Of a stretch of DNA of 64,000 nucleotides, positions 10,465 through 20,745 are shown piece after piece. The notes beneath the pieces were generated by a model that searched no databases, was not told the DNA's origin, and worked only from the letters and a program-made list of their open reading frames with translations. Made by a program: the position numbers and the translations under genes. The first letter of the stretch is position 1, and each line of letters opens with the position of its first letter. Location: assembly GCA_039545295.1 (NCBI GenBank), contig BCIK01000025.1, forward strand, positions 314,080-378,079, written 5' to 3'. Origin of the DNA: Udeniomyces pyricola (taxonomy: Eukaryota; Basidiomycota; Tremellomycetes; Cystofilobasidiales; Mrakiaceae).

Positions 10465-13400
10465 ATGCCAGTCAAACGCAAAGCCGTCATCAAAAAGCCT
10501 GGCAGGGTGGCTCCTGAGCACAAGCGCGTGTCTTTGACGCCCATCGGAATGTTGAGAAGTATGCCTGATCCTTTCCACTTAAGCTCCGAGCTCCGGGTCT
10601 CATCTCAAGCTCCGCGTTTACGTCGCATCAACGACGTCCTTGCAATCTGACATCGTGACATGCTATGCCCTTGTCTCTTTACAATCAGGCATCGCGGATG
10701 GGAGATTAGACGTGACACCTGACGTCGCTCGACGGACCCGATCATCCAAACTGAAAGGCAAGCACAAGCAACCTGCCGAGGTGCTCCATGACGACGGAAC
10801 GAGTACGTACGCTATTCGCCCCTATTCCTGAGTGCCCATCTCACACCAGTTGCTGTCAAGATTTTGAACAGAGCTGACACCACACTTGTTACCTCTTAGA
10901 TTTTGCGACCAACCTCATCAAAGCTGCGACCGAGGTTGGAAATCGATCGACATTGTCTGTGGAGGATCTTTCTCGAGTCTTGACAGAGATGGGACTCGCT
11001 GACCAAGCCGAGGTGTGCATGGAAGCAAGCAACCAAGATCCGAAGGTGAGTTGTACTCTGTCTGTATCATTCCTTTATGCCGAAGCCTTGAATCAGCTTG
11101 GAACCGAGAACCGAAGGGCTGAGACCGGAGGAGACGAGTCGACGAGGAACGTTCTGAAGGTGCTGCGGAAGGATATATTCGCGCGAGCAAGAAACCAACA
11201 TTTTGTCCACAAGACTGATCCGCCTTCATTGTACTGATCATCTAGAGCGATAGTGACGAAGAGCCAGAAGAAAAGGTCCGCTCATTCCCAACCCTCCCGC
11301 CACCTCTGATATGCGTTAGGAACTTTGACTCACACCCTCCAACCAACCTTGCCATGCATCTCCTTCAGGGAGAAAAGACGCAAATTTCGGTGAGCAGGTT
11401 ACCCTTGAGCTTCGGTCGTTGGCCTTAAGACTACATTTTCCGTGACGCTCATGATATGCCTATCAAAAACTGCTTCAATCCTTTCCAGTTTCAACCGGTA
11501 TATTTTTTTTCAAAATATATTTTATTTTATTTTTAAATCTTTCGTGACTCAGACAGCCTCTCTGACTTTATCATGCTCACCATACTCCCCAGAAAACCAT
11601 CAAGAACATCATGAAAAACACCCTTGGCAATCAGCATCGCCTAGGTAGAAAAGTCGTACATGGTGTTTGTTAGTGTTCTTTGTCCACTCCATAGTGTTGT
11701 CTTCGATAGACAACCGTAATTGACGATCTGTGATGCATCGAGCATGTAGCCAGATTTCTAGATTGCTATTTGGCCGCCGTTGCCGACTCTGCCTTTGAGA
11801 AGGCTGTCGAAGCGAAATCCAATCAAGTACTTTCCTCCCACCTGTACGTGAAGAGTTCTGCCTTTTGTTCCATACACCTGTTTTTTTTTTTCTCATTCCG
11901 TCAATTTCGATGGCATCTGGAGAAGTACGAAGCTGAATCTATCAGGAGTTACTATCTCCATCCGGTACAGTTACGAAGCGCGAGAAGACCTCTTCGAACT
12001 TATGGCCGACTCTTCTTCAGTAGGTCTCTTCTTAGTAAATGGAGGGCAGCACAGCAATCATCCAGATGATCAAACGATTTTTTGTTTTTTATACCCCATT
12101 CCTCAGTCATCTGACTCAGACATAGCCTTGCCAGAAGCATTAACGTTTGGGTCGAGGGGAGGTCAGCCCTCGAACGCGGACAAGGCCAAGACTTCAGCAA
12201 AAGAGTCCTGGACTTGCGCTCGCTGCAGTACGTCTTACGACGAATGACCGATCCGCCTCTTTTCTACTGTATGTCGTTCACGATGCGGTGTCCTGACTGA
12301 TCCCGGCCACTTTATTCTGCTATTTTATCTTGCCTCTCATGCAATTCAGATTTCAAAAACCTTGGTTTGTGACTTCTTCATGTATATTTACCATGCAACC
12401 TTTTCGACTGCATCGATGACTGACTCAAGACAGCCGGTCGGAACTCGATTCAGCCGCCCAACTTGGATCCTGCGAGATGTGCGACATAGCCAAGGGTTGT
12501 ACTTTCGCCGGTTCTCTCAAAGACGAAAAAAAAGGACAAGCCTTGTCGCATCGCAAATCGCTTGCTCTCCTTAGGGGTGCTTGGCCTCTCTCTCGATCGA
12601 TTTGTTCGATACGAAAGCCGTACTTAACCGTCTTGCTTATTACTTTCGTTATTCCAATAGATCATGCAGCCCCGACAGGTCTGAAGGTTTTCGAAAAGAG
12701 GTTCGCGGCGGATTCAGGGCGTGCTTTCGCTGCCATCGGAACGAGTACGTCACAGCAAACCTAGCTACTTTGACTCGTGGCGTGAGCTGATTCCGTGTTT
12801 GCATTTTCTTCTCAGACTTTGTCAAAATCCTTACGTCGGGAGCCGACAAGATCCGACTTGCCAAGTCGATCAAGTCTAGGCAGAAGGTGCCACCCATGTG
12901 GATCTCCGCAACGCATCTTGCGGATGCTGTGGCTGATATGGGACTTAGCTCGTTGCTGGGACAGCCAAGAGGCAACGAAGAACCGAAGGCTCGGGTGAGT
13001 GTTCAGTCTTTCACATACTCAAAGATAGTTTTCAGTCCTTCGTACACTTCATCTGTGCAGACGATCTCAATCTAAATCGTTGCACCTCACGTACTCCTCT
13101 TCGTATGTAGTCGCAAGGCAGGTTTTTTTTCTTGCAAGCTCAAGGCTGGTTTGATAGCATTCCCGACTTCAAGTCCTACCTGTCGAAGTTTCATGACCTC
13201 ATCAAGCACGATGAGGGAATGTCAGCCCAGACTTTCCAAACGGAATTCTGGCATCAGACAGACGGCTCGATCCCAGAGGTCAGTGTTCCCACTCTTTCAC
13301 TACTAAGAATGCAACATGCTGTGTAATTGACGTAGCAATTGGTGTAGACTCTGTTTGGCGAGAACCCAAAAATCTTCGCCTGGCTTCGCAAACAGTACGA

Positions 13401-16056
13401 GGCCCATTTCGTCTCGCCTCGAATCGATAAAGCGACTGGGCTTACGATGATCAATTGGAGCCCCCACTGGTCTCTACATCATGAAGCCTTTGCTCTTCCT
13501 GTTGAGGTGCGCGTCGACGTCATCTTTTGATGCAGTGAGACTTAAAAAGACTATAAGACTGACCACTTCATTATGGTACACCTCTTCGTTATTCAAAAAT
13601 AATGGTAACAACAAAACAACCTTCATCATACAGGTGCACGCTGCAGAGGCGATTGCATTAAGTCAGTTGCGACAGTACATGGCTTCAGAGGGCTCAGCAA
13701 GGTCAACCTGGGCTCGGTCAGTCTCAGGGACCAGCCACGTCGTCCTTTGCCCTCCTGAGTCTGGATACCTGGTCAAGTTTCCGACAATGGGCACCATCTT
13801 GCAGTCATGGGAAAGACAAAAAAAGGTAAGTCGAGTATTCGGTTGTTGATGGTTCTGGAGCACAGGCGGTGACTGAACCTCTTTTATTGTTAACAGCTGG
13901 ATCTAGCGGAGACCTTTCCCAGCAACGTCTCGCTGGTATCAGGAGAAGGGATTTACGATCTCGCCAAACCTCCCACCTGGCCAATCGGGCTCAAAAGAAG
14001 GCTGCAGGAGGCGTATGTTGCCCAATTCCAACTCGAAACGCACGATCCCTCTCTGATTGTCCTTGCCCACCTTGGGCTCGAACTTGGCATGGTTGGACAA
14101 AATGAAGAATGGACGCTGTTTCGGGACGAGATTCTTGAAGTGACGAAGGAAATGCCAGTGGATGACGGCACGAGTCGCTCATGGATCGAGTTCAAGTCCT
14201 GGGGGTTCGAGTCCTGGGTTCGCCTTACCGATCTGGGTCAATCGGTGAGTACGACTAGACGCTCTTTTTACGTCATGACGACCTGATAATCTCAAGATTG
14301 TCTTTTTTATCATTATTCCTAGATCGTAACCGACCTTGAAGAGTTGGTGGTTAGTGTCGAAGGCGAGGATGCGCAAAGCAAGAGTACGTTGCCCCACTCT
14401 TTGTACAGCAACTTGAAGCCCTGACACTCACTTCTGACACTCACTTGGTGCCCAACTTCTCTTCTTCCTTCATGTAGTGGAGGAAATTTACTACCAAGAT
14501 CCTGATGCGGCCGTCCTCCGCCATCCTCTCACCGTACAATCCACCAAGATCATCACCGGCAAACGGTTTTACCTTCAGGACCAAAGCCGAGACCCTCCGG
14601 CAAGCGAAGAGGAAGAGCGGATGTTCGACGAGTTGGAGTTGAAGAAGCAGGTTGGCCGTGATTGTTGCGTCAGTCGATTCATGCATGTGCCGCCGCCGTA
14701 CGCATACTCAAGGAGAGAAAGGCTGATTGATCTATACCCTCCCAGATCAAAAATTGCGATGGTCATGTCAGTGAGCCCTACGATCTCACTGGCAAATCGG
14801 CACTCCCTCGGTTCAAGAAGATGGGTCTCCCTCAGACGGTCAATTGGCCAGGAGGGGATGGCGAAGAATCGGTTTGCTACCAGCATGCCATTCTTATCTT
14901 GATGCTTCAGTCGTGAGTGTTTCCGTCGTGAGTAATACGTATCACGGTATACTGCTAACACCCGGATTCTCTGCTCTGGCTCATTCTAGGGAGGGCCGAT
15001 CAACGGTTGAGATCAAGACTGCCTTCACTGTGACCACCGGCAATGCTAGCCGCCATCGCTCTCATGATCTCAACGACAAGCTATTCTCGATCCAAGAGCG
15101 GATGGCTCCATTCTTTCCTTGCGTCGGTCCCTGTCGTCTTTGGCTCTATGGGGGTTATCCTGTCAGAAACAAGGCATGGTCAAGCATTCAGGCAACTTGT
15201 CTGAGTAAATCCGTCATCATGATTGAATGCTTGCGCTCAAAGACTGATACAACGAATACGTGGTCGTTTTAGGTCAGCGGTATTCTACTGCGATGCTTGT
15301 GCTCTACAGGTCCAGAGCACAGTCATCCCCTCACATGAAAAGCAAGTGAAGGAGGCGGTCGATGTCTTCCGAAAGGCCAACCCAAACGCGACGGAAATGG
15401 ATCGGTTCGAGCTGGTTAGTCCTTGCGCCTCTAGATGACACCACGCTTGGACAGTAGTAATGATGACCTGCTTCCTCTGTAATAGCCCCGTCTTCCTCAC
15501 GTCGAAACAACCGTCCTCCTTCACAGGACCCGGGCCTGCTCGGTCGCCCAGTGCTCAACTCCCGTCCACGTTAGGGTAAGTGCAAGTATGTTATCTCTGT
15601 ATCATCGAGGATTTCTCTAATGTTCGGCCTTCCATCAATCATCTAGAGCACCCGCCTCAATAGAATTCCAATGATGTGGAATGATGATGGACCTGTTTGC
15701 GAGGAACATGGCTTCCCTCGTAAAATCACCGGCAGCTACTGCCCACGTCCAAACAGGGAGGAGCTTTCACAGGTACGCCGGCTTCACGATTGACTTTGCA
15801 CCCTTACGAAGGTTGTACTTGTTGAAGCTCCTTGATTTCGTCGTAGATCTTCTCGAGTCACAAACGAGGGATGGAAGAGTCCGAGGAAGCCGGCCACAGA
15901 GCCTTTTCTCTCGAGGCGTCCCGTTACAGAGGCGGAGTGACTCCTGCACTCCTAAACATGACGATTCAAATCATGCGTCAAAAGAAACTATTGCCGGTAG
16001 GAGATAAAGTTTTCGGGGAGATGATGAGATTCTTACAAGACCACGAGGATGACTAG
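10465..16056 (+). CDS. uncharacterised 1059-residue island protein with two histone-fold-like modules and Cys pairs
   Basis: Family not recognised. The model has 25 exons, all in phase: 10465-10558, 10689-10802, 10900-11045, 11246-11275, 11369-11389, 11593-11644, 11762-11826, 11933-12019, 12107-12227, 12350-12364, 12430-12576, 12661-12744, 12816-12994, 13111-13278, 13348-13506, 13634-13825, 13897-14244, 14323-14383, 14478-14650, 14746-14912, 14990-15178, 15273-15414, 15486-15575, 15647-15772, 15847-16056. The N-terminus is basic (MPVKRKAVIKKPGR). Residues ~70-107 and ~298-374 both resemble helices 2-3 of the Dpb4/POLE3/NF-YB histone fold (NFATNLIKAATEVGNR; NFVKILTSGADKIRLAK, then HLADAVADMGL). 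WTCARC (~238-243) with CEMC (~264-267), and CDAC (~877) with later Cys/His, may bind zinc. An acidic exon (SDSDEEPEEK) follows the first module. The exons after ~12990 are unlike anything I know. It could be two genes, the first ending before ~12100. Exons 8 and 14 and the donor at 15178 are the weakest calls. Confidence 0.6.
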
Positions 16057-16730
16057 ATGAACAGCAGAAAGCAGGAGGGGGGTCGCTTTTTTTCCAAATT
16101 TGTTTCTCAAGTTTGTTTCTGAGTCACTCTCTTTCCCTTTCTTATTTTTTCTCTCTTGACTTTGCTTCGGTCGCGTGTTATTTTTTTGTGCCTCCATTCT
16201 TTCGTCTTACGTGTCGTTCCTTTGGGCTTGAAATAGCTGCTTATTACTCAAGATCTCGCCTCAGCCAGAATAATCACGCGGATTCGTCGATACACCTACA
16301 CATACATGCACGTTTGGTTAAATCCAGGTATCGGGCCAAAATCAATTTCGCTCATAATATCACGAAGGGAAACTGGAAGCGCATTATTTCTGCGCCGATT
16401 TCTCAGATCGGCGCAGTATTTCTGCGCGCGCGGCGCATCATTCTTGTGCCGATCTCGATCCTCACCCAAAGAATCGGCGCAGACGATTCAATAGGTTTTT
16501 ACTGCGTCGATTCCTTCCACTCCAGGCTGCTAGCAAATTTTCACATTCAGGCTTGCGTCGCTTATAAAATACACATATATACATCAAGTATGAATGAATC
16601 CATGAAACTACAAAGCTATGAAACCCCAACAAAAAGGCAAACCCAACACGAACGCAGAAGACAAGACAAAGCCAGAATGAGGAATACACGACCAAGACAG
16701 AAACAGACAAAATAGGCTTACTTGTTCTGC
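16057..16730. other. convergent intergenic region with a palindrome cluster
   Basis: This lies between two converging genes (stops at 16056 and 16731). A T-rich 3' flank follows the first. The notable content is the palindrome cluster at 16381-16500, described separately. The remainder, AC-rich and A-rich toward 16700, shows nothing I can name. Confidence 0.6.
16381..16500. repeat. GC-rich palindrome cluster A (core TGCGCCGAT / ATCGGCGCA)
   Basis: At 16391-16415 the core TGCGCCGAT is followed by seven bases and its exact complement ATCGGCGCA, a 9-bp-stem hairpin. Further inverted or degenerate copies follow (GCGCGCGCGGCGCA, TGCCGATC, AATCGGCGCAG). The same core recurs in cluster B at 19943-20080. 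Confidence 0.8.
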
Positions 16731-18175
16731 TCAACCGGAGTTTGCGGTGCTCACTGATGAGAGGCGTCCACCGTCATCATCCTCGCTATCGTCATCGTCC
16801 TCGCGATCACCGTTGCCCACGCCTCTGGCCAACCCGACATCGTCGTCACCTATACCCTGCACATCCCCACTCCCCTTCCCGGCCTGATCCTCCTCTTCCT
16901 CCTCTTCCTCCTCTTGAAGTAACTGAGGGTCGAGAGAGCTCTCGGGCAACGCTGCTGTCATGCCCAGTCTTGTCAGCTGTTGATTTGACCTCTCGATCGT
17001 TCGGACTGGATCCGAGAGGCACAACCTGACTGCGTTGGCAGTCTTCTGCGGATCGCTGAAGATCGGGTGAACATAAGAATCACTGAGGAGAGAAGAGATG
17101 AGAAAGTTCGGCAAACGAGGCACAGGGTTTGACAACGATACAATTAGTCTGCGCATGAGGAGCACAACGAACCAGAGACTGGAAGCCATGATCGACTTAC
17201 TGTTCGCTTCTTGCGATATCAGTGATCAGGCGTCTGAGAGTCCAATCGTTCTTGTACCTCGGTCGTTTGGTGACCGGGTTTTGGAACACGTCCTCAAACC
17301 CTTCGGAGGTCAGATCTGACTTCAGCTGACCGAGGTCAGATGAGAGAAGATGGCATATAATGAGCGCCGCAATATCGAAAGCGTGAGTGAAAGCAGAAGA
17401 AGAAGAAGAAAAAAAAAAAAAAAAAAGAGGTAGAGAGAAGACCGAGGATTTACGAGCTCGACAATCTTTGTCAGTTCCTTAGAACTGTATGTCGGAGTCC
17501 TGTTATCGTAGGGCTCGCCTGCATTTTCCTTGCGTCGCGTATGAAACGATGCAAGCCGCCGACGGGCGATGACCTGCAATACAACGATGGATCGAGTAGG
17601 CTGAAAGTCACAACGGACATCCGCGAACTTGACTGTAGACAATCTTGGGCGGCAGAGGAGCAGACTTTTGCTTGCCGCCCGAAGTAGTCGGTACGACGGT
17701 GCCGAGCGCATCCTCGATGCTTCCGACCGAGTCTTTCCACAGACCCAACATCTCTCGAATGCTGGCTCTCTTCCGTCCAGCAGCTTTGGCCTTGCCATCT
17801 GGGATGGATGCCCAGGTGACGTAGCCTCTAGCTTCTTTCTCTTGCTCCCGACGCTTCTCTGCTTGCTTTTTGTATTTTTTGACTGCATAGAATAATGGGA
17901 ACAGATCAACAGAAGCATGAGCCGATGGGCTGCATATATGCATACCAGAGAAGGTGAGATGAGAGAGAATCACACGTACTCTCAGCGTCGGCGACAGCTT
18001 TGTCGTTCTCCAGCTCACAGATTTTGGCCTCCGCCTCGACAAGTTTGAGCTTGTCAGCCGAGGGCAACTTCTTGGTGGGAGCCTTCTTCCTGCTGGTGGT
18101 CGTCTTCTTCCTTTGAGGGGAAGTCGGCCCCCTCGAGACGGCCTGAGATTCGTTGGAGTTCCTTCTGGGAGCCAT
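16731..18175 (-). CDS. uncharacterised coiled-coil protein with basic head and acidic tail
   Basis: Family not recognised. Exons (minus): 17980-18175, 17629-17882, 17454-17573, 17201-17319, 16731-17082, giving 346 residues with consistent phases. The N-terminus (MAPRRNSNESQAVSRG, then RKKTTTSRKKAPTKK) is strongly basic and histone-tail-like. Residues ~48-95 form a charged heptad-like helix (KLKLVEAEAKICELENDKA...). A middle block (DVFQNPVTKRPRYKNDWTL, then RRLITDIARSEHDSYVHPIF) looks folded. The C-terminus is acidic (a run of nine Glu, then DREDDDDSEDDDGG). A basic head with an acidic tail and no membrane helix suggests a nuclear protein, possibly a chromatin factor or chaperone; that is inference. 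It converges with the 10465 gene and is the only island gene of which I found no broken copy. Confidence 0.7.
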
Positions 18176-18483
18176 GACAGAGTTGGAGAGTGTTAGGTTT
18201 GAGATTGAGAGTGTTGAGGAGTAGGAGAGTTGTAAGGGGAAAAGCTTGGAGACGAGCGAAGGGAGATGGGAGTTGAGGGAGATGTGGCAAAAATGCCGAG
18301 CCGATATGCGTCACGATCAATTTTAAGTCCGTCTTGTTTTTGTAGCATTATTATTTCCACTCGCACCGTTTCCTTTGCCTATTCCACTCACAGTACATTA
18401 TAATCTAGGAATATATCCCGTTCGAAGAACCTCTTGCTTTCGTTCAGCCCACTATCCTCTCCCGTTTTCCCCTTACAGATCAT
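18176..18483. other. short intergenic, promoter of the 18175 gene
   Basis: About 300 bases upstream of the minus-strand start at 18175 and downstream of the transposase remnant. Nothing distinctive is seen. Confidence 0.5.
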
Positions 18484-19489
18484 CTAATCGAAGATCAGGT
18501 CGACTTCCCCCCATCGTTTGTCAAACGCGAACCACGAGCCGTCGTGACCCAGAGCTCGACCAACGACCCCCCGTACAGCTCTCAGATCGACGACAACGAG
18601 GGAGGTGCTGTGCTGACCAAGCTTCATGTCTCGAAGGGGGTCTGTCCTTGGGCTGCCGATCTTGCAGGGACGCACGACCGCGATCGCGTGCTGTTGGCCG
18701 CGCCACTCGAAGCGAAAGAACCGGAGTACTCGACCGACGCCCTCTTCCCTGACGAGATCTTCCGCCGCGCTGGGTCTGTGGGCTGATCTGTCGATGGCTT
18801 GATCGTACTGTCGACCATTGGGCGCATACGTTGCATAGTGCAGATCAAACATCAGCAACAGGGCCGAAGTCAGCGTCACGAGGATGGATGTTAAGCATAC
18901 CAAAATACGAGACATGTCCCGTTCAGCCCTCGCCTGCTCGTTCTTGTCCTCTTTGTCGAGGGTGAACTCGAGGGCGACACCGTGGGCAGCTTTCACCCGT
19001 TCCTGAGTATCGCGCATCAAGATCGTTGAATGCGCGACAAAACTGATCTTTTCGATGTCCGAAGTCTGGATGCTGCGATCGTAGGAGATGGTTTGGAGAT
19101 GGTTTCCGGGAACCGTATCGAGCCGAGTCGAGCAAGGATGGACTGAAGGCAAAGGGCGTGGGATAAGTAAGGTCTATCATGTAAAGCTACTGAAGGAACG
19201 GCCAACATACCTTGCCAGTGATCCCGTGTTGCCTGATCAGGTCTTTCTTGTCCTTAGGCCTGCAATTCTCGATTTCGGTCGCGGCCTCGAGGAAATCTTG
19301 ATGGGTGCGCGGGGTGGGGAGGCTGTTTTGATCGTACGTGGTGTATTGATCGGGCTCAGAGGTTTCGGGTAGGTCATCTGGTGGATGAAGTGGACAGTAG
19401 CTTGTCCCTCCTTTCCCTTCCTTATCGAGTACACCAAGGATGTGGCAGTATCGACATGGTCGTCGTCCGTTGTGACCCGTCATTTTCAT
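18484..19489 (-). mobile_element. degenerate Tnp2/CACTA-type transposase remnant
   Basis: On the minus strand a block at ~19210-19489 carries GHNGRRPCRYCHILGV, then a Cys/Pro-rich YCPLHPPDD, then LPTPRTHQDFLEAA and HGITGK. That order is typical of Tnp2 transposases in basidiomycetes. After an apparent intron the frame SILARLGSIRFPE (about 19111-19149) continues the family pattern, but the expected conserved core that follows is missing. A C-terminal-like block (GRVLRFFRFEWRG, then VVVDLRAVRGVVGRALG) ends at a stop at 18484. The blocks lie in different frames and the middle is deleted, so the element cannot encode an active enzyme. I found no terminal inverted repeats. Tnp2 assignment is from motif memory. 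Confidence 0.65.
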
Positions 19490-20094
19490 GAGCTTCGTAG
19501 GTCCAGTTGAAGAGCATCAGTCAGTGAGGGGATCAAGGTATCGCGGCGAGGAAAAGGCTGTAGTTCTTGCTCCAGGTTCCTGGACTTGCATCTCGGCCCG
19601 GCCGAGATCAGGGGGGTCATCTCGCCCCACCAAAGGCAAGGGGTTTCTGTATCTCGCTGTCCTGTACCCTTTGACGCTCGTCAGACGGGGTGGTGGAACA
19701 TAGGGATCCGGAGAAGCATCAAAGTTGGGCATGAGAAGGCGTTTGGTCGTTGCGTCGACAGGGTGGTAGTTGGAGGCAGCTGGACTTTGGAAGGCTCCGC
19801 GAGCAAGACCGATTCTGAGATCTCTCAAGTCCAGGATTTCCCACTTTCAGATGGCTATAACTTGCCTCATACTTAACAGATCCGGTCAGAAACTTTCATA
19901 GGGTCTTTGGCATGCCTAATGAGCTGGACTTCAGGTTCTATAGAAAAGCTTAGAATCGGCGCATTTATTCTGCGCCGATTCTGAGCTGATCGGCGCAGAA
20001 TAAACGCGCCGATCCTGAACTGGAATAACTGCGCCGATTTCCAGAAATTCTGGATTGAGCGCACTATTTCTGCGCCGATGCTTCCCACAGTGTA
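19490..20094. other. intergenic upstream of the transposase remnant, with palindrome cluster B
   Basis: An open minus-strand stretch at 19517-19828 could be the eroded 5' part of the transposase gene, but I see no family motif in it. The right part holds the palindromes at 19943-20080. Confidence 0.5.
19943..20080. repeat. GC-rich palindrome cluster B with a perfect 15-bp inverted repeat
   Basis: Positions 19965-20003 form an exact 15-bp stem: TTATTCTGCGCCGAT, nine spacer bases, then ATCGGCGCAGAATAA. Further single arms with the core GCGCCGAT or ATCGGCGC lie on both sides (six in about 140 bases), one ending at 20080 just before repeat copy 3. The core is shared with cluster A, 3.5 kb away. 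Confidence 0.85.
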
Positions 20095-20449
20095 GCCGGC
20101 CAATCGATATTCCTTGTTCTCACATTGTTTGTTGTACATTTGATGTTTCACTTCGACTCTTTTCGATCTCTTCCTCATCCGCGCTATCGAGACTGAAACG
20201 CACAAGCAAACCTATGCATATACATATATACGTCAGCAGGGCAACGACGCGTCCCACTGCGCGCAGACGCGCCGGTCCCTTCGCTCCCATCATCCTCTAA
20301 CCTTTGTCCCTCGCGTCGCGTACTTTTGTGAAACAACCTTCGCTTGCCTGATTCCTTGTGCTGTCCGTCATGCTCGGAGCTCCACAGCTGTCAGAGATAC
20401 TTTTCACAACGTGCAAAAGACGAAGGTCTGCGACGGATTGAAAAGGATG
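20095..20449 (+). repeat. island repeat, copy 3
   Basis: Inverted relative to copies 1 and 2. It is near-identical to 9731-10088 over its full length, from CCGGCCAATCGATATTCC to the shared GACGGATTGAAAAGGATG end. It abuts palindrome cluster B on the left and a fragment of the 10465 gene on the right. Confidence 0.85.
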
Positions 20450-20745
20450 CCCAGTGATCATCCAGTCTTTCACTTGCTTAAAGATAATCCTTCGGCCTTG
20501 GTACGCGCTACCTGGGCAGACGATCTCAATCTAAGTCGTTGCACCTCATATACTCCTCTTCGTAAGTAGTTCAAATCAAGCCATGTCTTCACTTCGCGAA
20601 CCCCAAGGCTGGTTCAATAGCATTTTCCAACTTCGAGTCCCTACCTCAGTATTCTCAATCCTCGAGCGGACGGCTCCATTCTTTCCTTGCGTCGATTCAT
20701 GCTGTCTGAGGTTTTATGGGGATCTTCCTAATACATGCACGAGGC
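20450..20745 (+). pseudogene. internally deleted fragment of the 10465-16056 gene
   Basis: In order, it contains the intron block after exon 13 (GACGATCTCAATCTAAGTCG, CATATACTCCTCTTCGTAAG), the start of exon 14 (CAAGGCTGGTTCAATAGCAT, coding QGWFNSI versus QGWFDSI in the gene), and then, with everything between deleted, a piece of exon 21 (coding SILERTAPFFPCV versus SIQERMAPFFPCV). Its exon-intron content shows a DNA-level copy, not a retrocopy. Confidence 0.85.

Noticed and set aside
11593..11673. End of the 10465 gene at a stop near 11673
   Set aside because: Reading through gives a stop, but the GTAGAA donor at 11645 joins in phase to a well-coded exon at 11762. Kept as an alternative only.
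14180..14225. GTTCGAGTCCTGGGTTCG as a tRNA T-arm
   Set aside because: It lies inside a well-supported coding exon, and no acceptor, D- or anticodon arms can be folded around it. I found no convincing tRNA or rRNA anywhere in the window.
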